This document shows positions 1 to 10,737 of a stretch of 34,721 bases of DNA, piece after piece; position 1 is the first letter of the stretch, and the number at the start of each line of letters is the position of its first letter. The stretch comes from Nemertoderma westbladi (lineage: Eukaryota > Xenacoelomorpha > Nemertodermatida > Nemertodermatidae). A program made the position numbers and the translations under genes. Location of the stretch: the NCBI GenBank assembly GCA_032718475.1, contig JAUCBJ010007780.1, positions 1 through 34,721 of the forward strand. Direction: 5' to 3'. A model generated the notes under the pieces. The model saw nothing but the letters and a program-made list of their open reading frames with translations. It was not told where the DNA came from and did not search any database.

Positions 1-1380
1 ACATCCAATTATACTGATACAAAATTACAAACAGTAAAAGCAGTATGACGGTAGGTTAAGATATAATTAGATTGCATTGAATTAAGATCGATATAAAGTG
101 ACATGAATCGAGTTGATTTGATAATAGCTATGCTTTCTATAATTTAGCCTACTAATGTTCTTATAAAAAGGCAGAAAACATTTCGCTATATCAAAACGGT
201 CTTAAAACACTGATAATAAAGTCTAAAAATCATAACAAAATCATAACTAAAAGTCCCGTGACTTTAGCTCTCTTATTTTCCAAGAATCCCGTTCAACACA
301 TGTAATCAGCAGTGAGACAGGATAATTTCAGTTCAGTAGCTCGGGATTGGTCGAAATCAGAACTAACTCAACGCAGGGCTATGGGTAACTGGGGCAACCT
401 TCCCAAGCCGGCTGTCCAATCGAACAGCTCAGATCCCTCCTAAAGGATTCCAACGCCTTGGAGGGGGGGAACTGGTTAGCAAAGAAAACAAATCAGTCAT
501 ATCCCAGAAAAACCTTTACAGTAGGTTTCAGAGTATTTTAGCGTATGGGGGAAAAACTGGGTTGCGGGGCGAAGGGCCAGTTACATCCCACAGAAGCTTT
601 TACAATTATCAATACGAAGTATATTTTTTAGACATGCCGAAGGTTAATTTTATCGGTAGCCATTAATTTACTTTATGTTGTCTTACAATTATTGAACCAT
701 GTTATTTTAAATTTATTGAAAATACTCAGTCAAATTTCTATTATTGTAATTAATTTTGTAATTTAAACTCATGTCAAATTACTTTATCTTGACTAATAAC
801 TTATTATCAATAATGTTATTGCTTATAACATCTACAACAGGATGAGCTCAGCGTCATTTGTGTGGGCCGCAAGGATGGGAAACATATGTGGGAATGTATG
901 GAAATTAAGAAAGATGTTCTCTTCCTCAATCGGGATTAGTTGCAGAATGAGACTGGTCGTGTGACGCAGGATAATTGTTAGGTGATGCAAGATAGTTTTT
1001 AGAATAATTATACCTAGTCATATATAAATGGATTTCCTTTGTTATTTTTTTTGTGTTAATATGGGGGCGAAATAACAGTTACGACTAACGAGTAATATAA
1101 TATATAGAATAAATAGTAAGTAAATTGTAAATAAATATTTAATAATAAATAATAACAAATTTTCATTTAATTAAAATTGACACCTTCGAAAATAAAAAAA
1201 AAACAATCTAGTAAAGTGTATAAAGTAAAATGTATACATGTAAAGTGGAAATAATGTATGTAAAGTCGTGTACAGTACATACAGTATCATAGGGTTCAAT
1301 CAAAACAAATGAAATATATTTGTAATCAATCGCAAATAATAATATCCAACCAACAAAAGTAAATTCAGCAGTTAGTGTAG
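1..1380. other. AT-rich stretch without a recognisable gene
   Basis: I see no convincing open frame here on either strand. A more GC-rich patch lies at about 340-600, and on the minus strand it has a short open run of roughly 25 codons that could be a worn piece of a retroelement, but it is too short to assign. The rest is AT-rich with short A and T runs. Confidence 0.5.
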
Positions 1381-1548
1381 CTTTTAGGGATATCTAGAGG
1401 TCCCTAAGCAAATCGCACTAACGTGTTAGTGGCACTTACAGTTAGTGAGCTTGGTGGAACAGGCTAAGTGATAAGGGTGGCTCAGGTTAGTGGCACTAAG
1501 CAGTTAGCACTAACACTAAGCGGTTAGTGAGAGTTGGTGGAACCGGCT
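1381..1548. repeat. Degenerate direct repeats built on 'gttagtg'
   Basis: The heptamer gttagtg and near variants recur many times. Two longer related segments, at about 1439-1465 and 1521-1548, share 'cagttagtgag..tggtggaac.ggct', so this is a decayed tandem repeat with a period of about 82 bp. It directly abuts the fold-back element on its right. Confidence 0.6.
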
Positions 1549-2401
1549 GCTGGTACATGCCCCCCCCCCCCCCCAAATTTTTCTACAAATCGTAATGAGA
1601 TTGTATGAAATTTGAAACAGAGATAGTTTCACCTCCCTCCTCCTCCGTGGGTGAGCTATAATTTTTATTTAACTTTCATTCTTTAGCTACAAGCGTTTGA
1701 AAATAGTGTCTCCGGCGAAATTGCACCAGTTACACCGCAGTTATTCTTCAACCTTATTATGATTTGTTACTGTAGTACTAATTTAAAGCTAGTCGTGCAA
1801 GGATTCCAAAAATGTAAAAACATTTGAATTTGGTAGAGAAATAGCCGAGATATGGGCATTCGAAAGTTGCATGTATTTGCTTCCCCTGCACGCCATTTAT
1901 TCTATTTAATAAATACATCATATTCTGGAACATTTTGTTTATCCCATACGTAGCTGGGCAACAATGCAATGCTTCTTTAAACATACTATTATGTAGCTAT
2001 TCATACATAAACAAAATGCTCTAGAATATAGTGTTTTTATTTAATAGAATAAAACAGCCTCGCGCAGGTGCAAAACCATGAAACTTTTGAACGCTCATAT
2101 CTCAGCTATTTCACAACCAAATTCAAATATTTTTACATTTTTGGAATCCTTGCATGGTTAGCTTTCTATTTCTACCAACAAATCGCGATAAGGTTCATGA
2201 ATAACTGCAGTGTAACTGGTGAAATATTACTGGAGACACCTTTTTCAAACGCTTGTAGTTAAAGATTGAAAGCAAAAATAAAAATTCAGGCTCACCCAGT
2301 AAGGAGGAGGGAGGTGAAACTAACTCTGTTTCAAATTTCATGCAATCTCATTAAGATTTGTAGAAAATTTTTTTTGGGGGGGGGGGGCGTCCACGTACCA
2401 G
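1549..2401. mobile_element. Fold-back (long inverted-repeat) element
   Basis: The left arm (about 1549-1970) is the reverse complement of the right arm (about 1990-2401), with imperfect but continuous similarity over roughly 400 bp and a centre of only a few tens of bases. Both outer ends read inward as 'ctggtac.tg' followed by a C run (15 C at 1560-1574; 12 G at 2376-2387 on the plus strand), then 'ctacaaatc.taatgagattg' and 'gaaacaga.ttagtttcacctccctcctcc'. The similar peptides read from 1778-1984 minus and 2068-2262 plus are a by-product of this palindrome, not genes. No transposase is present, so it is non-autonomous. A related single arm lies at 25385-25800. Confidence 0.85.
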
Positions 2402-4940
2402 AATAACGACAATATATTCCAGGACATGGTGTACAGTACATACCCACTAAAATTAGAATTTAAATGTGTATTTGAAAGATGACTTATGCGGGAACTCAAT
2501 TTTGCGAACGAATACACAGGACCCCCTTGGAAATTCAGATAGTGGCGCACATTGACCGCAAGTGAAAATTGTGAAAATACAGATATTGGCGCAAATTTTC
2601 CGAAAGGAAAATAAAGCATCGTTTATTGTTTTGGTTAGAAAACACCGCCACTGTAACCTACTTCATTCCCTTTAAGTTTTTAATTAAATTAATTTTTCAA
2701 ACCCTCTAAACAGAGATTTGGACCATTTATTCTGGAAATAAGCTACCCTAAGATACTCCTATGTTATGTTGGACAATCAATACACCTACTTACATTGTTT
2801 GGTGTATTTGTTATTGTTTTACATAATGTATAAATTTATCACCTACAGTATCTATCTATCTACTGTATCTATTATACATACATAGGCTACATGAACGACC
2901 GCATTATGGCAGAATGCTGCGCGGCAAACAGACACAACAGCCGACCAAAAAAACCCGGTTAGCCATAGCCATATACTTTCCAGTCTGGCGATCTTCTAAG
3001 GCCCACATAAGCCCAGCAGCTAGCTGAAGTCAGCAATGATGAAAAATATTGGGATGTGTGGACACTTTACCACTCGTAATGTTAGTTAATATGGAAGATC
3101 GTCTGTACTCCAACTAACTACAGTAATACAGGGCCCGCCACACAAACTAAGTGTGAACCTGATCACTCAATCACTTCTGTATCCAACCCTCTATTTACTT
3201 CCCCCTCAGAAAGTATCTTGCATAGGGTCACAACAATGCGAAATTTCTACGGGCTTTAGTAAAGGCCATTAAAGCTAAGAGCAGCAGAGGTTCCAATGCA
3301 GCAGGGAATCACGTTTAAGGATCTACAAAATGTCAAGATCCCGGGAGAGCTAGTTGATTGTAGTTGTAGTGGTCTTCCTGTAAGTTTGTGTTGCTGTTTA
3401 AAAGTGGTCAGTTGTCTCATGCGTCGCTCTTCGTTATATTACATTTTTCTTGTCGATTTCGGGCTGCTGAATTCGTTTTTCTTCGAGATCTTTGCTGTTT
3501 GTTATTCGTGTCTGCTAATCTTAAGGTAGTTTAGGCGCCACGCTAACTCCCAAGGGTAAAACTCCGTAACTACCCAACCCCTTTCCTTCAGCTGGCTTCT
3601 TTACATGAGAGAGGGGGTACCCATGGATGGGATGGGGCACTACTTACGAAATTTCAACTGGCTCGGTAAGTCGAACCCGCTACCACCGCTACAGGGGGTT
3701 CATACGGGGGCCTAACTGACATACATGTAAACATCCTATAAAGTTAAATAGAGTTAGTTTGTAGATTTAAATAGGTTGTTGATCAATGATTGGTTATTAA
3801 ATTTTATTTATGTATTTATATTTATAAAACATAGTTTACTTAAAAATAACGCAGAGTTGTGAATACTACATTCACTACATAAAGACTACTATATAAACCT
3901 ACATAAAAAGAACTATAAGATTAATTAACTAATATCACACAAGTGATTGGCTGTAGGTATTAACCTAAAAGATCAGAGATTAATAAACCTACTTAATATG
4001 TACTTGGCAACCGTATCTAATGGAATGGATAATTAGCAAATTTCTGTAGGTATGGGACATTGTTAGTCAATACAAATGTAATTAACGGTAACCATATAAA
4101 CGAATTCGGGTTAAGAACTACCACAAACAAGCATTGTTCCAACGTGTATAGTTAGCGTGCGCTACGCAGCAGGTACAATAGGGGCAATTATACCTGGACA
4201 GCGAGATTAATATGAGTCAAAATGCCCAAGCTAATTGGTTGTAATGACAATTATTACGCTATAGTGCACCCCTCCCTAGTTACCGTTACATAAGTAGTAA
4301 ACAAATAAACAAGGAGTTCACGTAAATAAAAAAAATATTATAGGATAGGATTCCTCCATTATTGTTCACGTAAATAACAAAAATATTATAAGGAACCGCT
4401 AGGTTACTTTCCGTAAGGAATCCCTAGAAATAAAACCGTGTTGACAATCAATGACTGAATGAGTGAGTGAGTGATGTTCAATTGTGCCTTATTGCAGTTT
4501 AATTTTAGTGCATTATTTAAGTTTCAAATTGAACTACCGTATTAGGTGTTTTATGATTTATGTAACAATAAATGCAACAGGAAACTGCTATTTTACAAAA
4601 TCTTTACGTTTTAGGAAAGCGGCCTCTTTCACTTTCCTGCAATGGGCACAGGCGCGGTACCTCCACCGTGTATTTTCTTAAGTCCCCATCTGTACACAAT
4701 ATTTACATCACCCTCTTTAATCGTACGAACCTGCCCAGAAAGCCTCTTAATTAGGACTTTCCGGGCCTCACCAAAATTCATGATTAACAGGACGACGTAC
4801 AGTATACCTAAACAACACTATTCCATTAAACTTTTATTACCATTACAACTAACGAACGAAAGTGCTATTGTGTTGTAAATTTCTAATGTCCTGCTTGTTT
4901 CACTTTTCATTTTACTTGTATTTGTTGATAGTATAGTGTA
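2402..4940. other. No gene recognised; short local duplications only
   Basis: No frame here looks protein-like and no splice-bordered exon was found. A GC-richer patch lies at 3540-3720 without a recognised function. One local duplication is clear: 'gttcacgtaaataa' followed by an A-rich stretch and 'aatattata' occurs at about 4316-4343 and again at 4366-4392, period about 50 bp. Confidence 0.5.
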
Positions 4941-4972
4941 GGGCCTATTCTCCTGTAATAAAGAAATAATTT

Positions 4973-5117
4973 AGCCGAAACGCAACTTTTTTGCCGAATC
5001 TCACATTTTTGCCGCAATGCGACTTTTTATGCCGAAACGCATTTTTTTTGCCGAAACGCAACTTTTTTTTGCCGAAACGCGACTGTTGCCGAAACGCGAC
5101 AGTTGCCGAAACGCGAC
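4973..5117. repeat. Minisatellite of 'ttgccgaaacgcgac' type
   Basis: About seven imperfect units of 'gccgaaacgcaact' followed by a T run, with units of about 16-23 bp. The last three are T-poor and nearly identical ('gttgccgaaacgcgac'). The array runs straight into the LINE fragment that starts near 5118. Confidence 0.85.
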
Positions 5118-5640
5118 GACACCGCTGAGGATACCAAATCTGTGGATGGCACATTCACAAGAATTCTACGTCGGGTTCACTGAGTCAAGAACAAATGCAC
5201 ACATCTCCAACCAGACACTATAGTTACATCATTTGAGGTGTCTTATTGCCACCCCCCCCCCCCCCCCCCCCCACGCCAAGCATGATACTTGGGCGGGGCC
5301 GCCTCTGCATCGCATGACATTGCTTTTGCCACTAGGACCAGCAAGGGCACGCACAATCTTGTATTTTAGCAGCCTCATTGAGAGAATATGCATGGTGGAC
5401 AGCCCATGATTTTATTGAGACGCATCTTAAAGGACACTGGCCTTGATGATGCGTATAATCTGGCGAAAGTCATGAGGGGTACATAATTGTTGTGGCTCTA
5501 TTTTCTCGGTAACACGAAATAGCTGCAAACTGCAATTCCGGCCTGCCGTTTGAAGAATTGCATGGTGGCAGCGCAATTTTATTATTAAGCCGGCATAGCT
5601 ATGCCATATGCCAATGCTGCGACAATGCAGCACGCCGATA
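5118..5640 (+). pseudogene. Degenerate 3' fragment of a non-LTR retrotransposon (LINE) reverse-transcriptase ORF
   Basis: Conceptual translation with frameshifts and stops follows the LINE tail found on the other strand at 6299-6753: 'TKSVDGTFTRILRRVH' at about 5121-5170, 'NAHIS' near 5195, then 'HNLVF', 'NMHGGQPM', 'RRILKDTGL' and 'LAKVM' over 5350-5475, and 'WWQRNFIIKPA' near 5565-5600. This is the C-terminal end of a LINE polyprotein, downstream of the reverse-transcriptase core. It is broken by stops (after H in the first block and in 'F*QPH*EN'), a run of 21 C (5252-5272) and an extra piece of about 100 bp at about 5480-5565, so it is a dead copy. I cannot assign a LINE clade from this tail. 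Confidence 0.8.
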
Positions 5641-6298
5641 AAAGATAGAAGATATTTTCAATACACTATAATTTCATTGTAGCCGAGTAGACAGTCAACA
5701 CATTCTACTACTGTAGTGCGGAGTGATATAGAAATATTAGGTAATGCAACTATTGGGGTTGCATGCCTAGGCGGTTATTACTACGGTAGTACCTGGTGCC
5801 TATTGCCAAGGCATATTCTACTATGGTTGTACTGTGTGTCAAGGCGCCAGATACTTCGGTGGTATACTGTACCTGTAGTATTCACTCCGTTGTTGTTATG
5901 TTGGTGTTGTTGTTGTTGTTAATTTCTTGTTAGGTATTGGTATTAGGGCTTTGTACGTCTCCAGTAGCTCTTTTAATTACTATAGTAGTTACCCTGGTTA
6001 CCCTGGTTGAGGTGCTAATTTAAAACAACAAAATTTTTAATTTTAATTTTTTTAATTTTAATTTTAATTTTTAATTTAATCTTTAATTAATTATTGAGTA
6101 CTGGCAAGGAAGGAATTTTTAATTTCATTAAAGGTTTACGTTTAATTAAACGAGTATCATTTAATCGTGTTATATTTATAAATAAATTATATAGTTGTCT
6201 ATACTTATGAGTAAAATAATAAACTTTCAATAATGTGTCATGACTTCAAATGCATATCCATTAGTACAACTACTGGGATCGGCATGCTGCTGCAGCTG
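5641..6298. other. Spacer with a (ttg)n tract and TA-rich runs
   Basis: The segment at 5877-5923, 'tagtattcactccgttgttg' running into (ttg)n, recurs at about 16995-17032, which marks it as the end of a dispersed repeat. From about 6020 to 6090 the sequence is low-complexity T/A. No gene is visible. Confidence 0.55.
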
Positions 6299-6753
6299 CA
6301 TTTTTAAGAATGATGTGCCGGCTTGACGACAAAATTGCGCCGCCACAACTCCCTATCACCCATGACATTTGCTAGATCATCCGCATCTTTAAGGCCAGTG
6401 TCCTTTAAGATGCGTCTCAAGAAAGTCATGGGCTGTCCACCATGCTTATTCTCTCCATGAGGCTGCCAAAGTACAAGATTATGCACTGGCTGGTCCTCAC
6501 GGCGAAAGCAATGTCCTGCAAAATGGAGGCAATTTTGATCTAGTGTCAAGCTTGGGGGAACCAATGAGATACCTCCAATGTTATACAGTGTCTGGTCGGA
6601 GATGTGTGCATTGTACTTGACACAATAAACCCGGCGTAGCATTCTTGTGAATGTGCCATCCAGAGATTTGGTGTCCTCAGCAGTTAGAGCCCAGCATGGA
6701 CTCCCATAGAGGAGTACCGGAACTACTGCTACTCTAAATAATCCATTAGTACC
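6299..6753 (-). pseudogene. 3' fragment of a LINE reverse-transcriptase ORF (less decayed copy)
   Basis: Read on the minus strand from about 6753, an open frame gives 'LFRVAVVPVLLYGSPCW', 'TAEDTKSLDGTFTRMLRR', 'LHFAGHCFRREDQPVHNLVL', 'HGGQPMTFLRRILKDTGL' and 'DRELWRRNFVVKP', ending in a stop at 6304. This order, 'LLYG..CW', then a 'R.F.RMLR' helix, then 'L.FAGHC.RR...P', is the well-known C-terminal region of many non-LTR retrotransposon polyproteins. The first methionine (6642) is internal, and a stop lies just upstream of 6753, so the copy is 5'-truncated as is normal for LINE insertions. The reverse-transcriptase catalytic core and endonuclease are absent. It is inverted relative to the copy at 5118-5640. 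Confidence 0.85.
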
Positions 6754-7730
6754 GTGTATTTATAAGGGAATTAGCAAACGGAGGCCTACCAATTAGCGGG
6801 GGGAGGGAGGGGAGGGGCGGTTTCCAGCAATCCCGCAGTCAAGAACGCCCATCATTTGCAACGCTTCCAAAACTACGTTGCATTTTTGGAGGTTTTAGTT
6901 CATGATAGTTTCACTGTAGTATGCAGATCCAGGTATTATAAAACTAAAGTAATGAGTCGACTTGAGTTATGAAATACATAAAATATAAATATTGGATTGA
7001 AAAGATTATGGAAAATTGGTAAGATGTATGTTTGATTGATTGTTTAAACTGTACTTTAATATATTTAGAAGGTGACGTTTAAAGTGTTTCGAAAAGGGTA
7101 ATGTATTTGGGATTTATGGGTAGATACGTTGATAACTAGACATAAAGGATAATTGTTTACTAAAGATATTTGAGTAAAATAGATCCAATCGTTGAGGTTG
7201 GTGGTAATTAATATATTATTAGATACAATAGGCTGCTCCAAAATGACTACACCTTTATGGCCTCGAGGTATAGATGAGAGCCAATAAAATGAGAACTATA
7301 AATACATAGCAAACGGTTCGCTGACGGCTTCGTTCATAAATATATTTTGAGGGGACACGACCCATCTGCGATCTGCCTTATGGTGGGTGTCCTTACAATG
7401 ATAATAAATCAATTTTGGAACAATATAACGACACTAAAAGGAACTGAATGAATTTTACTAATACTGTACGTACAAGATGATTTCGCAAGGCCTATATATT
7501 ATTTCTTGAATAAGTTAAATTTGTTTAAATTACTCTATAATGTACAATGCTCTATATTATGTATACTACATGTTCTCATATAATATTAATATTGATGTTT
7601 CAATATTTGCAAATGTATAAAAATTTAATAAAAATAGGTAGGGTACAATAATACATAATGCGTTTTTCCTCCCTCTCTGGTCATTTTTCCCCGTAATTGT
7701 TTTCCCCCCTTGTTTACAGTCTGTTTTACC
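6754..7730. other. No gene recognised
   Basis: Apart from a G-rich purine stretch near 6796-6820, this is plain AT-rich sequence. If the LDLa-like gene has a 5' exon nearby it should lie here or further left, but I could not pick out a convincing signal-peptide exon. Confidence 0.4.
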
Positions 7731-7830
7731 CCAGCCCTAGCTCAGTTGGTAGAGCGTGGGACTTGGACAGTTCATGCGTTAGTAGACGCGGACTTTCACT
7801 TTCAATTTCACGCTTGTTAAGGTAGTATTA
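7731..7830 (+). repeat. tRNA-derived SINE remnant (A-box head)
   Basis: 'ccctagctcagttggtagag' is a perfect tRNA-type A box, but no B box (ggttcgaatcc) follows at tRNA distance, so it is not a tRNA gene. The following body, 'acagttcatgcgttagtaga' then 'cgcgga', recurs near 17115-17145 ('acagttcataccttagtagt' then 'cgcgga'), which shows it is a dispersed repeat with a tRNA-like head. Confidence 0.65.
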
Positions 7831-7975
7831 TCTGTCTGAAACTCCGGCATTCGAGTTATCTCAACTGTTTATTGGACTGTAGTGGATTGATTATCAGTGG
7901 TTCAGTGTTACGAAAACTTCGGAAATGCAAAATATTATTAATATTATTACATGTTACTGTTATTTTTATTTTCAG

Positions 7976-10737
7976 AAGTCCAAGAATCATGTGACGACTG
8001 TCTAGATGGAATACGTTTCAATCCTATTAAGAAAAGTAAGTTTATAAAGCAGATACATTTACTACCGGTAACTAATATAACTGATACAATTACTAATATA
8101 ACAGATACAATTACTAATTATAACAGATACAATTAATTACTAACTAATATAACAGATACAATAACTAACTAATATAACAGATACAATAACTAACTAATAT
8201 AACAGATACAATAACTAACTAATATAACAGATACAATTACTAACTAATATAACAGATACAATAACTAACTAATATAACAGATACAATTAATAACTAATAT
8301 AACAGATACAATTACTAACTAATATAACAGATACAATTACTAACTAATATAACAGATACAATAACTAACTAATATAACAGATACAATTAATAACTAATAT
8401 AACATATACTATTATGATATAATGTATAATAGATATTTCAAGTAGATAATCAACAATTTCCCAAGGTAATTGTCCTGGCGATTTATCTGACACCGGTACG
8501 GTACAATATTTCTGCGACTACAGATGTCTCCCGGTTGTAGCGAAGCAACGATGCGACGATTACGTTCATTGCGGAAATGGTTACGATGAAATGTGCTGCG
8601 ACTGCGGTGAGCAATTAAATTTAAGGATTATTAGTCATAATTATTAATTAATTATTAATATCCATTAATATATTATTTACTACATTGTATTTGCCATAAT
8701 TAACAAACAAATTAGCAATACGTGCATACATTTATACGCACAAATTTACTGAGGACCATCCTTGCCAAAAAATTCATAAACTAAATAGGAAATATCACTG
8801 TAGCATTAATCCTACCGGGATAGTTATTTTTACAGATCACAAGCGAACACACAGAACACACCCGAACTCACTCCAAAAACTGCCGAACACAATCGAACAC
8901 AGTTAACAATAGAAATAGCACAAAAAAATAACACCGGGTACCCACTTTTAGATAAAATTCGCCACGCATTTCTTTTCCAGAAGAAAATTCCCTAAATTAT
9001 TGAATAAAATTGTCGCGAAATTAAATATTCATTTCTTATCAGGTAGGCCTATCAATTGTTTGTGTACTGCTGTACTGTATAACAAACTATGTACGGAAGC
9101 CTACCGGGTACCGTACCTGTCACATATATATAGTAATAGCGGGTTAGCTAATAGGCCTGTTTGCCTCTGTACTGGAATAGCTTGGTCTGGGACTGATTGC
9201 TGAGGATATGAATTAGGAAGATATCCCGTTACCGTACGTAATGTACATGACGTACGCTACAACATGTCGGTACAACATAGGTACCGGTATCTACCTGCCT
9301 ACTGCTGCACTGGAATATAAAGAGCTGTGTCCCGGTTAGGTACCTACCCTGGCAGGTACCGGTAGTGATCTCTGTCCCGGTGCTACCACACTTAACTGCC
9401 TACTACTATGTTTAAATGCACTTTTGGTGCTCTTAGTATATTATATTGATAAAAAAAATGAAAATGTTGCTTCTAATCTTGCTTTCGATTACTAATAATG
9501 AATTCAACAAACCAAAAAAGCATAGTATGGTTTCATGGTTATACCCAAGATGTTGTGTTATACCCAAGGTGTTGATATGGTATGGGTGCCAGGAACTCCT
9601 CATATCTCGAAAACTATTGGAGCTATTGAATTATTTTTGTTTTGTTTAAATTTTTTTAAATTTTTTTTATTTGTCTCATCTGAAAGAGGACATAATTTTA
9701 GATAGGGACAAGTACTTCCGAACGCCTGACATTGTTTCAGGGGTTTTATCTATGACAAAATAACTGGCCCACTAAATTTAGGGGCTTTGCAGCAGCGTGG
9801 CGGGTCGTCTCTATAGTAGGTCATGTTCAGACATTTCTGAAATGTTTTCATTTCAACCAACTAGCGGTAAACTGGAGAAATGCAGATGGATTAGCGTCCT
9901 CACAATGACGCAACCACTGTGCAAGTACATGCCATGATTCAGCTTAAACGAATTAAAATCTAGGAAACGGTGGAAGGTTTTCACTTTCATAATTTCGTAC
10001 ATTGGAGACCCATTACCGTCCCCACCAATACGTAGATTGTGTTCTAGAACATATCGGACAAGTTTCAGATTGAACGGATCATAAATAATGAATTGAGAGT
10101 TGGATCTATCGGCGGCAGAATGCAGAACTGCAGACAGTCCTTTGAACGACCTAGCCGGTTGTCTAGCACTGACATGTAGCCCTCTAGCGGGAGAACATTT
10201 AACTGATAGTGTCTAAAATCTCAATAGATTCAGTAAATAATTTTTGTATAATTTATACCAACTCAATAAAAAACCAGGAAAACCTAACCTACGTCGATTT
10301 TTAATCAATTATATTTTAAATAACTGTTTTTTCCTATGTATTGTTTATAAATAAAACATATTATATATAATAATAATTAAATTTAAGGATTATTAGTCAT
10401 AATTATTAATTAATTATTAATATCCATTAATATATTATTTTTTAATTTTTAATTTTTTAGAGTTGCACATTAACTTTAGTACTTTATTTCATAGGTGTAA
10501 GAAAACATTACAGTACGTACGATAAATTTGTTGGTTTATTATAGGTTTGTATACTTTATTGGTTACTTATTGATTGGTGTCTCAGTGTCATATTGATTTT
10601 TTGATAAATTTTAGGACATTCATTACATTAATATCATATAATAATTATAATTATTTATACTACATTCAGGTTTTCCAGAACCAACCACTACCACTACGGA
10701 GTCATCCGGCGGATTCGATTACTACAATTGGTATTAG
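7976..10737 (+). CDS. Partial multi-exon gene for a small cysteine-rich protein with an LDL-receptor-class-A-like module
   Basis: Three exons are supported by splice sites and matching phase. Exon a, 7976-8035, lies between 'tttttattttcag' and 'gtaagt' and encodes 'VQESCDDCLDGIRFNPIKK'. Exon b, 8466-8606, ends at 'gtgagc' and carries ten cysteines; the segment 'YFCDYRCLPVVAKQRCDDY' followed by 'VHCGNGYDEMCC' resembles an LDLa repeat (F.C...CLP...RCD...C..G.DE..C). Exon c, 10670-10737, follows 'tacattcag', encodes 'FPEPTTTTTESSGGFDYYNW' plus Y, and ends in TAG. All three junctions use phase 1 introns, and exon b is 141 bp with phase 1 on both sides, typical of exon-shuffled extracellular modules. 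LDLa repeats bind calcium and ligands outside the cell, so a secreted or surface protein is inferred. The 5' end is missing. An alternative start, ATG at 7951 reading 'MLLLFLFSEVQES' through the acceptor, is possible but less likely. Confidence 0.6.
8069..8407. repeat. 25-bp minisatellite in an intron
   Basis: About 13 copies of 'ctaatataacagatacaa' plus 'taacta' (25-bp unit; some units are shortened or carry 'taatta'). It starts 33 bp after the donor of exon a of the LDLa-like gene and ends about 60 bp before the acceptor of exon b, so it fills most of that intron. Confidence 0.95.
8613..8678 (+). repeat. Left copy of an identical 66-bp direct repeat
   Basis: Starts 'aattaaatttaaggattatt' and ends 'tattattt', beginning only 6 bp after the last base of exon b of the LDLa-like gene. 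It is base-for-base identical to 10375-10440. Confidence 0.95.
8679..9852. other. Intron interior without recognised feature
   Basis: AT-rich DNA with several 'ggtaccggta'-like words at 9090-9370. Short frames at 9000-9203 and 9446-9649 have no family likeness and biased low-complexity content, so I do not call them. Confidence 0.4.
9853..10212 (-). CDS. Unidentified 119-codon open frame, possible exon or captured coding fragment
   Basis: On the minus strand the frame is open from a stop at 10213-10215 to TGA at 9853-9855. It has no early ATG, so it could be an exon: the upstream edge reads 'gagattttag', a plausible splice acceptor. The middle looks protein-like, with mixed hydrophobic and charged residues: 'SQFIIYDPFNLKLVRYVLEH', 'NLRIGGDGNGSPMYEIMKVK', 'TFHRFLDFNSFKLNHGMYLH'. 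A possible donor is 'gtgagg' after the codons for 'SGCVI'. Local GC content is clearly higher than in the flanks. I do not recognise the family. It lies opposite in strand to the LDLa-like gene, inside that gene's last intron, and between the two identical 66-bp repeats, which suggests the whole 1.7-kb block moved or duplicated as a unit. A chance frame cannot be excluded. Confidence 0.4.
   Translation of the reverse strand, partial: TLSVKCSPARGLHVSARQPARSFKGLSAVLHSAADRSNSQFIIYDPFNLKLVRYVLEHNLRIGGDGNGSPMYEIMKVKTFHRFLDFNSFKLNHGMYLHSGCVIVRTLIHLHFSSLPLVG
10375..10440 (+). repeat. Right copy of the 66-bp direct repeat
   Basis: Identical over 66 bp to 8613-8678, offset 1762 bp. It is followed by a T-rich run and then the last intron segment before exon c at 10670. 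Confidence 0.95.

Noticed and set aside
7731-7805. tRNA gene
   Set aside because: Good A box but no B box and no cloverleaf.
8069-8407. CRISPR-like regular repeats
   Set aside because: Units are contiguous with no unique spacers, and the setting is an animal intron; it is a minisatellite.
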